Assembly (NCBI GenBank): GCA_028571685.1
Contig: CM053141.1
Span: 75,625,833 to 75,689,832, forward strand
Reading direction: 5' to 3'
DNA from: Heterohyrax brucei
Lineage: Eukaryota > Chordata > Mammalia > Hyracoidea > Procaviidae
Length of the DNA: 64,000 bases
The notes under the pieces are model-generated. The model was not told the origin of the DNA. It made no database searches and saw nothing but the letters and a program-made list of their open reading frames with translations. Shown here piece by piece: positions 1-12,960 of this stretch (its first letter is position 1; every line of letters starts with the position of its first letter). The position numbers and the translations under genes are program-made.

Positions 1-201
1 TAGATTATTAAAGGGAATTACATGGATAGTCACAAAGCACAATAAAGATGCAACATATCAAATCAAGAAGCACAATACAGGAGTCTCAACAACCACAAAA
101 CCAACACTGGAAAGGGGGAAAAATCAACACATAAAGAAGAATGTACCAGAACAGAATAGTAACAACATAGAAAACATCAACACAAAAATAAACACATCAC
201 A

Positions 202-3200
202 ATGACAGCACTAAACACATACCTATCAATAATTGCATTGAATGTAAATGGACTTAACACTCCAGTAAAGAGACAACAAGTGACGTCTTGGATCAAAAGA
301 CACGAACCATCTGTCATGGTTTGAATTGTGTCCCCCCAAAAATGTGTGCAGCCACGTGGCTGGGATATGGTTCCCAGTATCTTGGGACTGTCCTCCATTG
401 TGTGGTTTTGCTAACCTGTATGTTAAAGGATTAGGGTGGGGCTGTGAATTCCTGCTATGGGGAAGTTTCCCTGGAGTATGGCTTGCCCCACCCTTAATGC
501 TTTTAGCTTGCAAGGAATAAAAGGAAAAAGAACCAAGGACAATTTGAGAACCTCGCTACCATCAAGCAAGCAGCACCGGGAGCAGAGTGCGTCGTTCAGA
601 CCAGAGGTTCTTGCGTTAGGACACTCCCTGGACAATGACTGATGCAATCCCGGACTTTCCTCCAGAGCCGTCAAGGGGAAAGTCTTTCCCTGGAGCGGAC
701 ACCCTGAATATGGACTTGCAACCTACCGGACTGTGTAAGAATAAATCTTTCTTTGTCAAAGCCATCCACTCCGTGGTATTTCTGTTAGAGCAGCCCTAGC
801 TGACTAAAACACCATCTATATGTTGCTTACAAGAAACTCACTTTAGACTTAAAGATATCAACAAACTGAAAATTAAAGGATGAAAGAATATATACCAAGC
901 TAAAATACACAAAGAAAAGCAGACATGGCAATAGTAATCTCAGATAAATTAGATTTTAATGTAAAATCCACCATCGTGAACAAGGATGGACACTATGTAT
1001 TACTGAAAGGTTGAATACATAAGCGGGACTTAACACTATTAAATATTTATGCACCCAATACTGGAGCATCTAAATACATCAAAGAAAGACTGACTACACT
1101 CAAAAATGAGATAGATTACTCCACAGTAATAGTGGGAGACTTCAACACTCCATTCTCAATATTAGACAGAACTTTTAGGAAAAGCTCAACAAAGACACAG
1201 AAGATCTCATTGCTACCATTAACTAACTAGTCCTCATTGCCATATACAGAACTTTCTATCCATCAGTGGACAACTATACCTTCTTCTCCAGTGTGCTTGG
1301 AACATTTTCCACACTAGACCATGTGTAAGGACATGAAGCAAATCTCAACATAATCCATACCACTGAAATATTGCAAAACATCTTCTCAAACCATAAAGCC
1401 ATAAAGTCAAAATCAACAGCAGAAAAAACATAGATAGAAAGTGGAACTCATGGAAACTGAACAACATCTTGCTCAAAAAGCCATGGGTTACAGAAGAAAT
1501 CAAAGAGGAAATAAAGAAGTTCATGGATTATAACAAGAATGAAAACACTTCTTACCAGAATCTATGGGATACAGCCAAAGCAGTGCTCTGAGGTCAGTTT
1601 ATCTCTATAAATGCACACATTCAGAAGGAAGAAAGAACCCAAACCAAAGAACTGACCCTACATCTTGAACAAGTAGAGAGACAGCAACAGAGGAATGCTT
1701 CAGGCCCTAGAAGAAAACAGATCATAAAGATCAGAGCAGAACTAAACAAATTAAAGAATAGAAGAACAACTGAAAAAATTGAAAAGATCAAAAACTGGTT
1801 TTTTGAAAAGATCAACAAAATTGACAAAACATTGGCTAAACTTACTGAAGAAAAACAGGAAACAAATAAGAAATGAGATGGGAGATGTCACAACAGATCC
1901 AACAGAAATAAAAAATATCATAGCTGAATACTATGAAAGACTGTACTCTAACAAATTTGAAAACATAGAGAAAATGGACAAATTCCTTGACTCATATCAC
2001 CTACCCAAATTATCACAACGTGAAGCTGAACAACTTAATAAACCCATCACAAAGGAAGAGATTGGAAAAGTCATAAAAAAAATGCCAACCAAAAAAAAGC
2101 ACAGGCCCAGATGGCTTTACTGCAGAACTCTACCAAGCTTCTAGAGAAGGGTTATCTCCAGTACTACTAAGACTATTTCACAGTATAGAAAGGGATGGAA
2201 TACTCTCAAATTCATTCTATGAAGCCAGCATAACCCTGATACCAAAGCCAGGGAAAGACCCAACAAAAAAGGAGAACTACAGACCAATATCACTCATGAC
2301 TCCAGATGCAAAAATCTTCAACAAAATTCTTGCCAAAGAATACAACAACATATCAAAAAAATAATCCATCATGACCAAGCTGGATTCATACCAGGGACAT
2401 AAGGCTGGTTCAACATTAGAAAAACAATTTATGTGATCAACCACATAAATATCACAAAAGACAAGAATCACCTGATCTTGTCCTTTGATGCAGAAAAATC
2501 ATTTGATAAAGTCCAACACCCATTCATACTAAAAACTCCCAGCAAAATAGGAATAGACAGCCAATTCCTCAATGCAGTAAGTGTCATTTATACAAAGCCA
2601 ACTGCCTACATCATTCTGAATGGAAGGAGATTGAAACAGCTTCCCCCGAGACCAGGAACTAGACAAGGATGCCCACTCTCATCTCTCCTATTCAACATTG
2701 TACTAGAAGTTCTAGCCAGAGCAATTAGACAAGACCAAGGAATAAAGGGCATCTGCATCAGCAAAGAAGAACCAAAAATCTCCCTATTTGCAGTTGATAT
2801 GCTTGTACATGCAGAGAATCCCAAAGAATCCATAAGGAAACTACTCAAACTGATAGAAGAGTTTGGCAAAGTCTCAGGACACAAGACAGACAGGATTCTT
2901 TATACCAACAATGAGATTACTAAGGACGAAATCACCAAGTCAATACCATTTGCTATAGCCCCTAAAAAGATAAAGTACCTAGGAATAAATTTAACCAGAG
3001 AAATAACAGACCTTTACAAAGAGAACTACAAACCCTTACTACAAGAAACTAAGAGAGACTTAGATAAATGAAGAAACCTACCCTGCTCATGGATAGGAAG
3101 ACTTAACATTGTGAAAATGTCTATCTTACACAAAGCAATCTACTTATAAAATGCAATCCCAATACAAGTTCCAGAGACATTTTTAATTAGATGGAGAAAC

Positions 3201-4450
3201 AAATTACCAATTTTGTCTGGAAAGGGAAGAAGCCTGGGATAAATAAAGTATTACTAAAGAAGAAGAACACACTAGGAGGCCTCTCATTACCCAACTTTAG
3301 AAACTATTATATGCCACAGTAGTCAAAACAGCCTGGAACTGGTACAAAAACAAGCAGATAGATCAATGGAACAGAACTGAGACCCCAGAGATGACATCAT
3401 CTGCCTACGAACAGATGATATTCGACAAAGGCCCTAAGACATTAAACTAGGGTAAAAAGAATCTCTTCAACAAACAGTGCTGGCAAAATTGGATATCCAT
3501 CTGCACTAAATTAAAACAAGACCCATATCTTACACCTTATACAAAAACCAACTGAAACTGGATAAAAGACCTAAATATCAAATCTAAAACAATAAAGCTC
3601 ACCCAAGAAAAAGCAGGAACAACAATGGAAGTTTTAATACATAACACAGACAGACTTCAAAACTTGTCAAACAAATCACAATCATCAGAAGGAAATAGAC
3701 AAATGGAAACCACTAAGAATGAATCACTTTTGCTCATCCATAGACTTTATTAACAGAATTAAAAGGCCACCTACAGAATGAGAAAAATTATTTGGCAACT
3801 CTACATAAGACCAACTCCTGATATCCATAATCAATAAGGTACTACAAAATATTAATAAGAAGAAGATAAATCATCCAATTAAGCAATAGGCAAAAGAGAT
3901 GGAAAGACACTTCTCCAAAGAGGGGATCCAGGCAGCCAAAAAACACATGCGGACATGCTCACGATCATTAGCTATTAAAGAAATTCAAATCAAAATGACA
4001 ATGAGATACTATCTCCCCCCAGCAAAGTTGGCCATGATCCAAAAAACACAAAACAACAAATGTGGGGAAATTGGAACTCTCCTACACTGTTGGTCGGATT
4101 GCAAAATGGTGCAACTTCTTTGGAAAACAATCTGGCGGTGCTTTAAAAAAATTGATATAGATATATCATTTGACCCAGTAATTTCTGAAATTTCTGGAAT
4201 ATATCCTACAGAATCAAGGCCTTTCACACCAATGGATACATGCACATGAGTGTTCGTTGCAGCACAGTCCACAATAGCAAAAAGATGGAATCAACACAGA
4301 TGCCCAACAACAGAGGAATGGATAGGTAAACTATGGTATATATACTCAGTGGAACACTATGCAATGATAAAGAACAACGATGATTGCAAGAAACATCTCT
4401 TAACCTGGTTTCAACTGGAGGACATTATGTTGAGTGAAACTAGTCAGTGA
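202..4450 (+). pseudogene. L1 ORF2 relic (endonuclease-reverse transcriptase)
   Basis: The relic starts at the ATG at 202, with the L1 endonuclease opening (ALNVNGLNTPVKRQQ). The solo LTR interrupts it at 312-811, and it resumes with the CLLQETHFRL-type motif. The RT domain is readable in the frame 2433-3071: [13 protein letters not shown], then [20 protein letters not shown], then the catalytic box at 2787-2798. That box reads FAVD instead of FADD, so one catalytic aspartate is lost. The C-terminal part is seen in the frames at 3899-4249 and 4250-4450, ending SETSQ. Without the LTR it spans about 1,250 codons, close to the usual 1,275 of mammalian ORF2, but it is split by frameshifts and stops. 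It would have encoded the nicking and cDNA-synthesis enzyme of L1. Confidence 0.9.
312..811 (+). mobile_element. Solo LTR, MaLR-like, 500 bp
   Basis: It begins tgtcatggtttgaattgtg and ends gctgactaaaaca. A perfect 5-bp target duplication, CCATC, flanks it at 307-311 and 812-816. An AATAAA-type signal lies near 742, and the end matches the common aagccatccac...ggtatttctgtta pattern of the other LTRs in this window. No internal retroviral sequence is attached, so it is the product of LTR-LTR recombination. It sits within the L1 endonuclease region. The family name is inferred from resemblance to mammalian MaLR LTRs. Confidence 0.88.
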
Positions 4451-5478
4451 CAAAAGGACAAATATTGTATGAGAGCTCTACAGTAAGAACTTAAAAATAG
4501 ACTCATGCATAAAAGAAAAGATTCTTTGATGGCTGCAAGGGTGGGGAGGGAGGGATGGTGGGGGAGAGAGGGTTTAGATAAGACAGTTAATAGAAATTTG
4601 GTTGGGTGAAATTGGTGACAGCACACATTAGAAAGAAGATCAATAATAACTGGACTTCAATACAATTGAGTACTCCTCCCATCTTAACCCAATATTGCAA
4701 TGACAGAGTAACTGGAGTAGGGGGCTGGGGACCATGCTCTCAGGCGAAATTGAGGCCAACTGGCACAGTCAGCATTTTGCTAATGAGGGCTCTCTGCACC
4801 TCTCATCAGTGAGTGGCGTCTGGAGTCTTAAAAGCTGCCAAGCTGTCATCTGAGGGTACAGAAAATGGTCCCAACTCAACAGGAATGGATGATCACCGAA
4901 GCCAAGAAGGACATGGGAGAAAAAGAACCCAGAAGACAGAAAGACCCATGTGAGTGGGTTTCTACATCAACTTGTGACCAGAAGAACAAGACAGTGCCCG
5001 GCCACCACCTGTGATAGCCATGATGGAGCTCACAAAATTGAGTCTCACTGACAACACAAAAATAAATAGGGGTGCATTCTGAGATCTCCACTAAAAGACC
5101 GCAGTTGACTGTCCAGGTGCTTCAGGGTTCCCCAGGGAGCACGGCCCCTGGCCCTGATTCTGCCCCTGTCCATAAATCATGATGAAGGTCAACTTTTGGG
5201 ACAGGAATGGATTGGACTTGGTGACACAGAGTGACCATATCTTGTGCGAACTTCATGGTTCTATGCATCTATAGGATGTCATCCTGATGACCTCTTACTG
5301 GAGGAAGGGGAGTGGGTGGAGAGGAAGGGATAGGAGACTGTTGGGAAGATAGGACATATATGGAGCAGAGATGAAGGGTGTGTTGTCACCAGGCAAGGAG
5401 AGCAGTGAGAGCTGCATATAGGTGGGCATGCAAATTTATATGGGAACGTACATTTTCACTCAATCATAATTAAAAAAA
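4451..5478 (+). repeat. L1 3' UTR
   Basis: Non-coding tail of the L1 above. It has G-rich patches (4541-4570, 5305-5345) and the typical gtgagtgg...cttaaaagctgcc phrase that recurs at the right end of the window. It ends in a short A-rich stretch rather than a clean poly(A). Confidence 0.75.
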
Positions 5479-6150
5479 ATGAAAACAAAAATTCTCACAA
5501 CTAGACTAACAGTCAACACCACGATAAACAGAAAAGATTGAAGTTGTCAAGGAGTTCATTTTACTTGGATACATGATCACTACTCATGCAAGCAGCTGTC
5601 AAGAAATCCAGTGATGCACTGCATTTAGCAAATGTGCTGGAAAAGAGCTTTTAAAAGTGTTGAGAACCAAAGATGTCAGCTTGGGAACTATAGTTCCCCT
5701 GACACAAGCCATAATATTTTCAATCACTTCATACAGATGGGAAAGCTGGATAATGAATAAGGAAGAAAGAAGAATTGATTCCTTTGAATTATGGTGTTGG
5801 CCAAAAAAAAAAAATGAACTGCTAAAAGAACAAACAAATCTGTGCTGAAAAAAATACAGCCAGAAAGCTCCTTGGAACCAAGGATGATGAGACTTTGTCT
5901 CAAGTACTCTGGATACATTATCAGAAGGGAGTAGTCCCTAAAAAAGAACATCATGCTTAGTAAAATTGAGGGTCAGCAAAAAACAGGAAGACCCTCAATG
6001 AGATGGGTTGACACAGTGGCTGCAACTGTGGACTCAAACACAGCAAGGATTGTGAGGATGGCATCAGACTGGGCACTTTTTTTTTCTGTGACACTTCGGT
6101 CATTACAAGTTGGAATCAACTGGATGACATCTAACAAGAATAAGTTGGTT
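5479..6150 (+). mobile_element. RTE (BovB-like) LINE, 3' fragment
   Basis: 5'-truncated copy beginning in the C-terminal RT region. It contains the hallmark phrase gaattatggtgttgg and the terminal region aagaccctcaatgagatggg, followed by tgacacagtggctgcaac, ending gatgacatctaacaagaa. Open frames at 5657-5848 and 5953-6231 are remnants of this ORF. It is inserted directly at the A-rich end of the L1. Confidence 0.88.
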
Positions 6151-6244
6151 GGAAGACAGTTAACCTTAACTATACAAATAGCCTGGGAATACTGGAAGAG
6201 GAACTACTATGTATTGAGCTCAACTTTATAATCATTTTGTTTTA

Positions 6245-6375
6245 CCTAATCTGCACAACCAGTCCATGAGTTAAAAATTATTTATATTTTATGACAAAGA
6301 CACTGAGGATGTACAGGTTAAGTGACTTGTCCTATGGCCACACAAGTAATAAGAATATGAGCAGGACTTACACCC
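6245..6375 (-). repeat. MIR-type ancient SINE fragment
   Basis: The phrase gacaaagacactgaggatgt, followed by acaggttaagtgacttgtcc and ggccacacaagtaataag, is the reverse complement of the MIR core and tail. It is diverged, as expected of a mammal-wide repeat. Confidence 0.6.
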
Positions 6376-7424
6376 AAAAGGGAGGGTTCACAAAGCATAC
6401 ACAAAGAATCAGTGATCACTCACACTAGCATCTCACTGTAGGTCGAAACTCACTTGGTTCTCCTCTTAAGTGGAGAAAGTGAGGGCCTTCCTTTCCCAGC
6501 CCTGCCAGTTCAGCCTCAGTCTGAGACCTTCCCAAGCAGGCTGGACCCTGGCCATGAGCAGTGAGCAGGGCCCATGATCAAAGATGTGGCGAAACTCATG
6601 TGAAATTGTTCACTACAGTTAAGTAAGCACACTTAAGTCTGTACTTACCTTGCTTATTGAATAGTCAGCCCATGGGTCCATCCTATGCCTGCTGGAGGGC
6701 TGGCACATGGAGTCTGTGTGCAGTTGCAGTTCTAGTGTCTGGCGGATCTGCTCTTGAGCAGACGTACTGAATTATAGCTCCCTTCTGCTCGACAGTGGTT
6801 TTTTTTTCTTTTCCCCCCTGTTACAGCATGCTGTCCAGGTTTTCTAATTGTGGTTGTGTCAGGCTCTCCTAACTACCCATGCCCCTGCTTCAGTTACAGG
6901 ACTGTCCCGACCTCAGCTCACAGACCTCCGCCAGGCAACTGAAGCTGTTCAGCTGGATTCCAGTACAATCTGATGGGCCATCTTCAACCCATATACAGAT
7001 CTTCAACAGGCTTTGAACATTCCCACCAGCTGGAAACTTCTACAAAGCTGATCCATCCATGAGGGGGATTCCCTTGCACAAGGATTCCTGACTATGTCAT
7101 GTTAGAATTATTTGCTTCAGTCCTTTGGGTCCTCGGTGCTGACCACCAGCTTATCCCACCGGGTCCAAGACTACCCTGCTGTTTCTTTACTTTCTCCGTA
7201 GGCTGATAAAATCTTAACTTTTCTCATGGTCAACCACTATAAATTACAGCAGGAGTCCTTAATAATGGCTTGCCACAAAAGTGTAAATGCTGAAAACAGG
7301 TATCTTGCAGAAAATACCCAAGAATAACTAATTTATCAAGATGTAAGCTGACTAGAGAGTCACAGATTAAGAATAGAAGTTTGAGAAAAGGAAGCTATGG
7401 GTATCTTGTTCTATTTACTAGCTC
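6376..7424. other. No gene recognised
   Basis: About 1 kb that is relatively GC-rich at 6440-7200 for this window, with short polypyrimidine runs (6800-6826). No convincing open frame, splice structure or young repeat was seen. It could be an old LTR or unique sequence. Confidence 0.4.
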
Positions 7425-7595
7425 TGTAATCTAAAATCAATTATTTTAGCTTCATTGTGCCTCTTTTTCACTCTTCTGTAAGATGGTGACAGAGATATCT
7501 ATCTCACTGGGTTCTTATAAGAATTTAAATAATTGTTGAGGATAAGAAGCAGAGTGTGGCAAATAGCAGCCACTCAATGAACACTATAGGTCATC
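7425..7595 (+). repeat. MIR-type ancient SINE fragment
   Basis: The order of phrases follows the MIR consensus: a gctctgtaatc start, a tcattgtgcctctttttcac segment, a ctgtaagatggtgacag segment, and a tail gcagccactcaatgaacac. Diverged copy. Confidence 0.6.
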
Positions 7596-10279
7596 AGTGT
7601 ATCCTAAAGTGAACATTTATTTTACATTTTAAGAAATTGAGATAAGCCTTATGCTGTATCACAATTTAATTGACATCTGTTTTCTTTCTTAATATGTATA
7701 AAATAATAATACATCTTACAGCTGACACTGTAAGTTTGAGGAAATGCAGTATTTTTTTTCTTCCTTTACCACAGTCTCCATGAATTACCCATCCCCTGCA
7801 AAATCAGACAAACCACACAGCAAAAGTAAAAGTAGCACTACAATGGACTGTGCTTTATATCAATTTATACATCTACTTAGAACAATTGAGAACAATCTTT
7901 CCCTGTTTCACTCTACATTGCCAATTTTAGAACTGGAAAAAGAGTAACTGAGGTTTTTGTGAAATAGCAGCATCTATTAAAAAAAAGGGCTCTTACTGCT
8001 TTTTTTCAAAGCACTTTTATTTTAAAATCAAGCCTATTTCTTTAAAAAATGAATTGTCAGTCCAGATGATATAACTCTGTCAGAGAAATTATGTTCCTCT
8101 TGTTTAAAAATGTTCTACTTAGACCATAGTAGTTAGTAGTGCCAAATCATCAAGCATTCCTAAGCAGGTTGAGTTGTTTTAGTCTAACTCCTGGTTTTAA
8201 AAAATGATTCACATGAGAACAAACATGAATCAATGAGTCATGTTTAATGTTTACTGAAACACAAAACTAGAGAACTTTGGAACTGGACTGAAACATTTCC
8301 TGATATCCCTTATTCAAAAGAAACTTTTTCCGTCCTGAGGTTCCTTTACCCTTTGGCTGTACTTCTATCACAGTACTTAGCTACCACAATTACCTTTTAG
8401 CAGCACTTCCATCTCCTCTTAATGTCTTTGACAGTCCTAAAGGGTGGCACCAGATCTTCTGTATATCTGAATCACTGCAACACTTAACAGAATGTCCTAA
8501 ATAGAGTAATTAAATGCCATTTTAGCTGAAACGCGTTAAATTAAAATGGAGCTATGTATAAATGTTTTTCTTCAAATACAATGAACCTTCCTCAGTATTG
8601 TTACTTTATGAACATCAGAGAGCCCAAGCACTGTAACCAAGCATAGCCTGATGAAGAAATTAGAGCTTTCCTGAAGTTGTTCTAGTCTTGCCCCATCACC
8701 ATTTCAACAATCCTCAATACCCAGCAAACAATAGCTCTTCAATACTATTGAATAAAGGATCTTTTTTACCTTGCTTCTCACTGACATCCTAATTTCCCCA
8801 ATATTCCACCAGATAGTTGCAGCATTTTCCCTTGTATTTTTTTTTTCAAGAAAAAAAAAGCAGACTTTTTTTTAAGCTCCCAGCCCTAAATACTGTTTCT
8901 ATGACTATCAGAAGATCAGAAACGGACTTACCTCTAACTATCCTTCCTCCTCGCCCCTGCCTGAAACTCTACAACTTCACACTATAATAGCTAGTTTGCA
9001 AATAACTCTGACTAACTACATATACTATAGTGTTGAAAATATTATAATAACTAGAAAAAACAAAAATAATGGAATCATAAACCAAAAAAATAAGGTTTTA
9101 AAAATATGGAAGAGGAAGAGAATAAAGACAGGGGCTAAAGTTACAATATTCTGAATATATTGTAAATTTTTTAGCTTGGAGCAGTGAAAATATTTTATGT
9201 AACTATAAAATAAAATTTTAAGTCCTATAAAATAAATTAATCACAAATTATTTCGAGTGACTTTAAAACACAGAAATTTGACTTGACCATCCTAGTAGAA
9301 GACAAAAAAACTATAAATAATTATAAATTGTTTTACTAAACATATTATTGATATAATCAACAGTTACTTTGAAACTGTTGGGCATGTCTTGTGGGATAAA
9401 GCAAACAAGTAGTTGTTGGTCTTCTTGGGAACCTATCAATTTCAGCATGGAAGAAAGGAGCTATAGATGATGTAACATCAGTAACGTTACATAAAAACTC
9501 TGTAATCTTGAGTTTGAATTGAAAGTATCAATATGAATAATTTTTTTTTTCATAGCTCTGTTCACTGGAAAACCCTGAAACCTGATCACAGTTCCAAAAT
9601 ACCATATTCAGTTTAAACAAAAGAGCTCCTGGGAGAAATAGCTGATTCAAGGTCTGGGGCAGAAAAGCTTCAAGATGAAGCTTGAGTATCCTCTCCTACT
9701 GGAAAGCAAGGAAGCTATAAAACTAATAGGATCTTGTCAAAGGACTCAAGGGCCAACTTGAAAACACTCCCACTGGCCAAAGTGGAGACAATGTGAGCAA
9801 AAATAACTAAAACATCAAATAAGTTAAATCAAATAATTCATAATGATAGCTATAAAAATCTCATTGGTCACATTTGGAGGATGCTGGAGAAACAGCTTGT
9901 CATTTTATAAACTGGAAAATAAAGGAAAAGAATCAAGCAGATGTCTTATCTTTGTAATGCATGCTTATCTCTGAATACAGTAATGATTTTTATGAGGACA
10001 AGTTTCTCTTTATAGAAAAAATTCAGTAATAAATAAGGAAAGAGTGACACAATTTAAATATACCATTTTGCAAAATCCTCATGAAATAATGGATCTGAAG
10101 AAAGATTATCCATGGCAGCTAACATCAGAGAAAAAGGAAATTATTAAGTCCAAACAGAAGTGTTCGAGACCCCCTATGAGAAACCACATGCCAAATAATC
10201 AAACATCAGTCTATCAAATGCCTATATTTAAGTATCAGGTTACAGAAATACAGGGCTCAGCAGAATGTGTTAAATACCA
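7596..10279. other. Old intergenic sequence, L2-like patch, no gene
   Basis: AT-rich sequence without young repeats. A stretch at about 8330-8515 (tgtacttctatcacagtac and onward) resembles the 3' end of an L2 LINE. The stretch at 9600-9830 resembles an ancient LINE but I cannot name it. A/T homopolymers occur at 8838-8870 and 9541-9550. The open frame at 7744-7947 has no recognisable features. Confidence 0.4.
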
Positions 10280-10770
10280 TAGGGACACAAATAATAAATT
10301 CTAGACCACACATAATTCTACCAGACAAAAAGACCCAGTTTCCTCAACAAATAATCTGCAAAGGAAAGAGGATAGAACCATATGCTACATGAAATTTAAG
10401 AGGCTTATCAACTAATAAAAGTATTAAAATCTTTGGACCATGAGTCATATAAACTCTGAAAAAAATTATGAGATAACTAGAAAAATTAATAGCTTTTGTA
10501 CAAGAATTATTGTTAAATTTTTAGTTCAGATAATGGTATCTAATCTCTTAAAGATACATCTTGAAATATTTACAGATAAAATATGATGTCTGAGATTTGT
10601 TTCAAAAGAATCTAGGAAAAATGGAAGTAGGTAAGGGACAGATAAAAGTCCATCAGTCACGAAATTTTTGAAGCTGAGTAATGGATATTTAAGGGGAGGT
10701 TCATTATACTATCCTCCTGACTTCAATATATGTTTACAATTTTCCCTAATATAGTTTAAAAAATGTATTA
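10280..10770 (+). repeat. Ancient LINE 3' end, L1M-type likely
   Basis: Phrases such as agatacatcttgaaatattt, atgatgtctgagatttg and aggttcattatactatcc match a widespread old mammalian repeat. I remember it as the 3' region of an old LINE, without a firm family name. The reverse complement of the same family recurs at 35440-36560. The 86-aa open frame at 10044-10304 abuts it and looks incidental. Confidence 0.45.
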
Positions 10771-10934
10771 CTGCCAAAAAAATAGAAAACTACAACATAA
10801 TTTACATGCACTGAGTATTAGCAATGAACAAATCATGTAGAATTCTCAAAAAGTACTAGACATAGCACGCATCATATTAGTAAATTTCAGTTTCTCAAGG
10901 TAGTCCCGTATTTTGAGATTAAGAACACTATAAC

Positions 10935-11425
10935 CTAGATCCACTGCATTGGGCAAATCTGTGGCAAAAGACCCTTTAACAGTATTCAAAAGCAAAGAAT
11001 ATGTCAGCTTGAAGACTAAGGTGTCTTAAATCACCTCACATGCATGCAAAAGCTGGACAATGAATAAGGAACATGGAAGAAGAAATGATGCCTTTGAATT
11101 ATGGTATTGGAGAAGAATATTGAATATATAAAGCACTGTTAAAAGAAGAGATCTTCCTTGGGAGAAGTACAACCAGAACACTTCTCAGAATCAAGGATGA
11201 CAAGACTGCGTCTCACACGAGAAGGCTATCATGCTCAGTAACGTAGAGGGTCATTGAAAAAGAGAAAGATGCTCAATGAGATGGATTGACACAGTGGCTG
11301 CAACAACAGGCACAACCATAAAAACAATTGTGAAGCTGGCACAGGACTGGGTGTTGTTTCATTCTGTTGTACACAAGGTCTCTATGAGTTAGAACTGACT
11401 GGATGGCATCTAATCACCTAGAGGA
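10935..11425 (+). mobile_element. RTE (BovB-like) LINE, 3' fragment
   Basis: 5'-truncated copy with gaattatggtattggagaag, then gagatggattgacacagtgg, ending at agttagaactgactggatgg. An internal deletion removes part of the region after gactgcgtctcaca. No open frame survives. Confidence 0.85.
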
Positions 11426-12928
11426 AGTATACAAAGTCACTTTTTTCTACTTTCTATACAAAAATGCACCTTTGAACAGGTTTTCTCCTGACAAACAAAT
11501 CTTTGTGTAATACTACTTCTGGAAGATTTTCAGGTCATCTATAGTACTAATTATGTCAGTTGGCACATCTTGGAAATAATTAAGGTCATCCTCGTGAGTC
11601 CCCTGTTTCTGCTGAGACTCTATCTCTCTGTCTGGGCCCCTTTATTTTAGATATGCTGGTGCCAGAAGTCTTGATTAACATGGTCCCTCACATTTTGAGG
11701 TTGTAAAAGTTTTCTTATATAATTTCCCAAAGAAGATTAAGATCCCTGGATCCTTTTTCCAGGATCGTTCTCATCTCTAAGGACTCAGGCACATAAAACA
11801 ATTTGATTAACCTAATCAGGGCTTTTTCTCTGAGCACAGACTGAATGGAAATTTCCACTGGAGGTTTTATCAGTTTCATAATTCTTAGTTTGGGGATCTA
11901 TAAAACTCACTCTGCAAAACTGATATAGGAAAAGGACAACTAAAGATTTAGGGAAGGGAAGATGAAAAAGTTATAGTACTAAAAAAGTTAGCATTGAATA
12001 AAGTGGTTGGGAGATGTTGGAGAAGTAAATCTGTTAGATTCAGTATATGGCACATTTTGACAAAATAACGTTATTTCACTAAAATCATCTTCTCAAGGAA
12101 AGCTAAAAGGAGCTTAGGGAAAGCTTATAGGTGTAGAGAGAAATAAAAAGACATATTGCATGCAAGAAAATAATAATTCAAATATAAGCCCAAACCTTAA
12201 CTATTAATTGTACCCAAGAGAAAATTCACAGACAGGGCTAGATTTCATACATAGATAACCTGTGCACAGGGCCCTGCTCTAAAATGCCAGCACTCAGTCC
12301 AATGATCTGATGTCACCATCCTGGAATTTTTAATAATTTTATCTCTGAATTTATGTTTTGTAGGTGAAGTTCAATGGGACAAAGGAGCACGCAAATGAGC
12401 AGCAAAGGTAGGCCAGGTGGCAGCACCCATACACACACACTTGGGCCTATAGGCACAGCAGGCAGCACCTGTGGGATTGCAATCCCTGTGGGATTGCAAA
12501 ACTGCTGGATTAGGGCTTGGGTCCAGATGGACAGCTGTGATGGTGACAGCCACAGCAAAAATAGCGGCAACAGTATCAATGGCTTGAGTCATGGGAGAAG
12601 GAAGCTCTGCAGGAAGGCAGCACTGGGACTCACAGTGGGAGGCTGGCTTGCCAGTCAGTCCCTGAAGCCTGTCCCCTCTGCCATCTGCACAAATATTAAC
12701 TATCTGCTCACAGTGGGAGGCTACTGTAGGAACTGATAGAACACAGTAAATTTTTACACATGGACACTGCAATAAAGCATCTCAGGAGCTAACAGAATTC
12801 TTCAGAGTTTAGAATCTTAGGTTTTGAAAACTGCTTCAAAACTAGAAATTAAATTTAAAGATTGTGGCATCTGATCAAAAAGTACACTACTTTCATATGA
12901 GGCTTTAGATGAACCAATTGGTAATGAG
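11426..12928. other. No gene recognised; small tandem duplication inside
   Basis: Mostly old sequence. The part at 12230-12740 is GC-richer and contains a two-copy 17-bp tandem repeat (from 12468 and 12485), plus two copies of cacagtgggaggct (near 12632 and 12711). Overlapping open frames at 12371-12772 (minus) and 12374-12736 (plus) look like products of low stop-codon density and show no domain. Confidence 0.35.
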
Positions 12929-12960
12929 AAGCCAAAGCCAAGTGCCATCGAGTCAGATCC
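12929..12960 (-). mobile_element. Ultra-short SINE tail insertion (32 bp)
   Basis: Only the terminal piece gccaagtgccatcgagtc plus a gccaa repeat is present, in otherwise unique AT-rich sequence. It is the extreme 3' end of the SINE subfamily whose tail reads cttggcttgg on the sense strand. A clear target duplication was not found. Confidence 0.6.

Larger units (their letters stand above)
1..5478 (+). mobile_element. L1 LINE, decayed, lacking its 5' part in this window
   Basis: The window opens between ORF1 and ORF2 of an L1. It runs through an ORF2 relic (202-4450) and about 1 kb of 3' UTR to an A-rich end near 5461-5478. A solo LTR (312-811) is inserted within it. The 3' UTR shares the style of other L1s here, with motifs such as cttaaaagctgcc, and is followed directly by an RTE 3' end. 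Multiple stops and frameshifts show it is dead. ORF1 and the 5' UTR would lie upstream of the window. Confidence 0.9.

Noticed and set aside
2433-3071. Longest protein-like frame (212 codons) as a host gene
   Set aside because: It is the reverse transcriptase region of L1 ORF2, and its frame is interrupted before and after.
12371-12772. 133-codon minus-strand frame overlapping a 120-codon plus-strand frame
   Set aside because: Both strands are open across a GC-richer patch with internal repeats. The cysteine-rich composition is not matched to any domain, and no promoter, splice or conservation evidence is visible.
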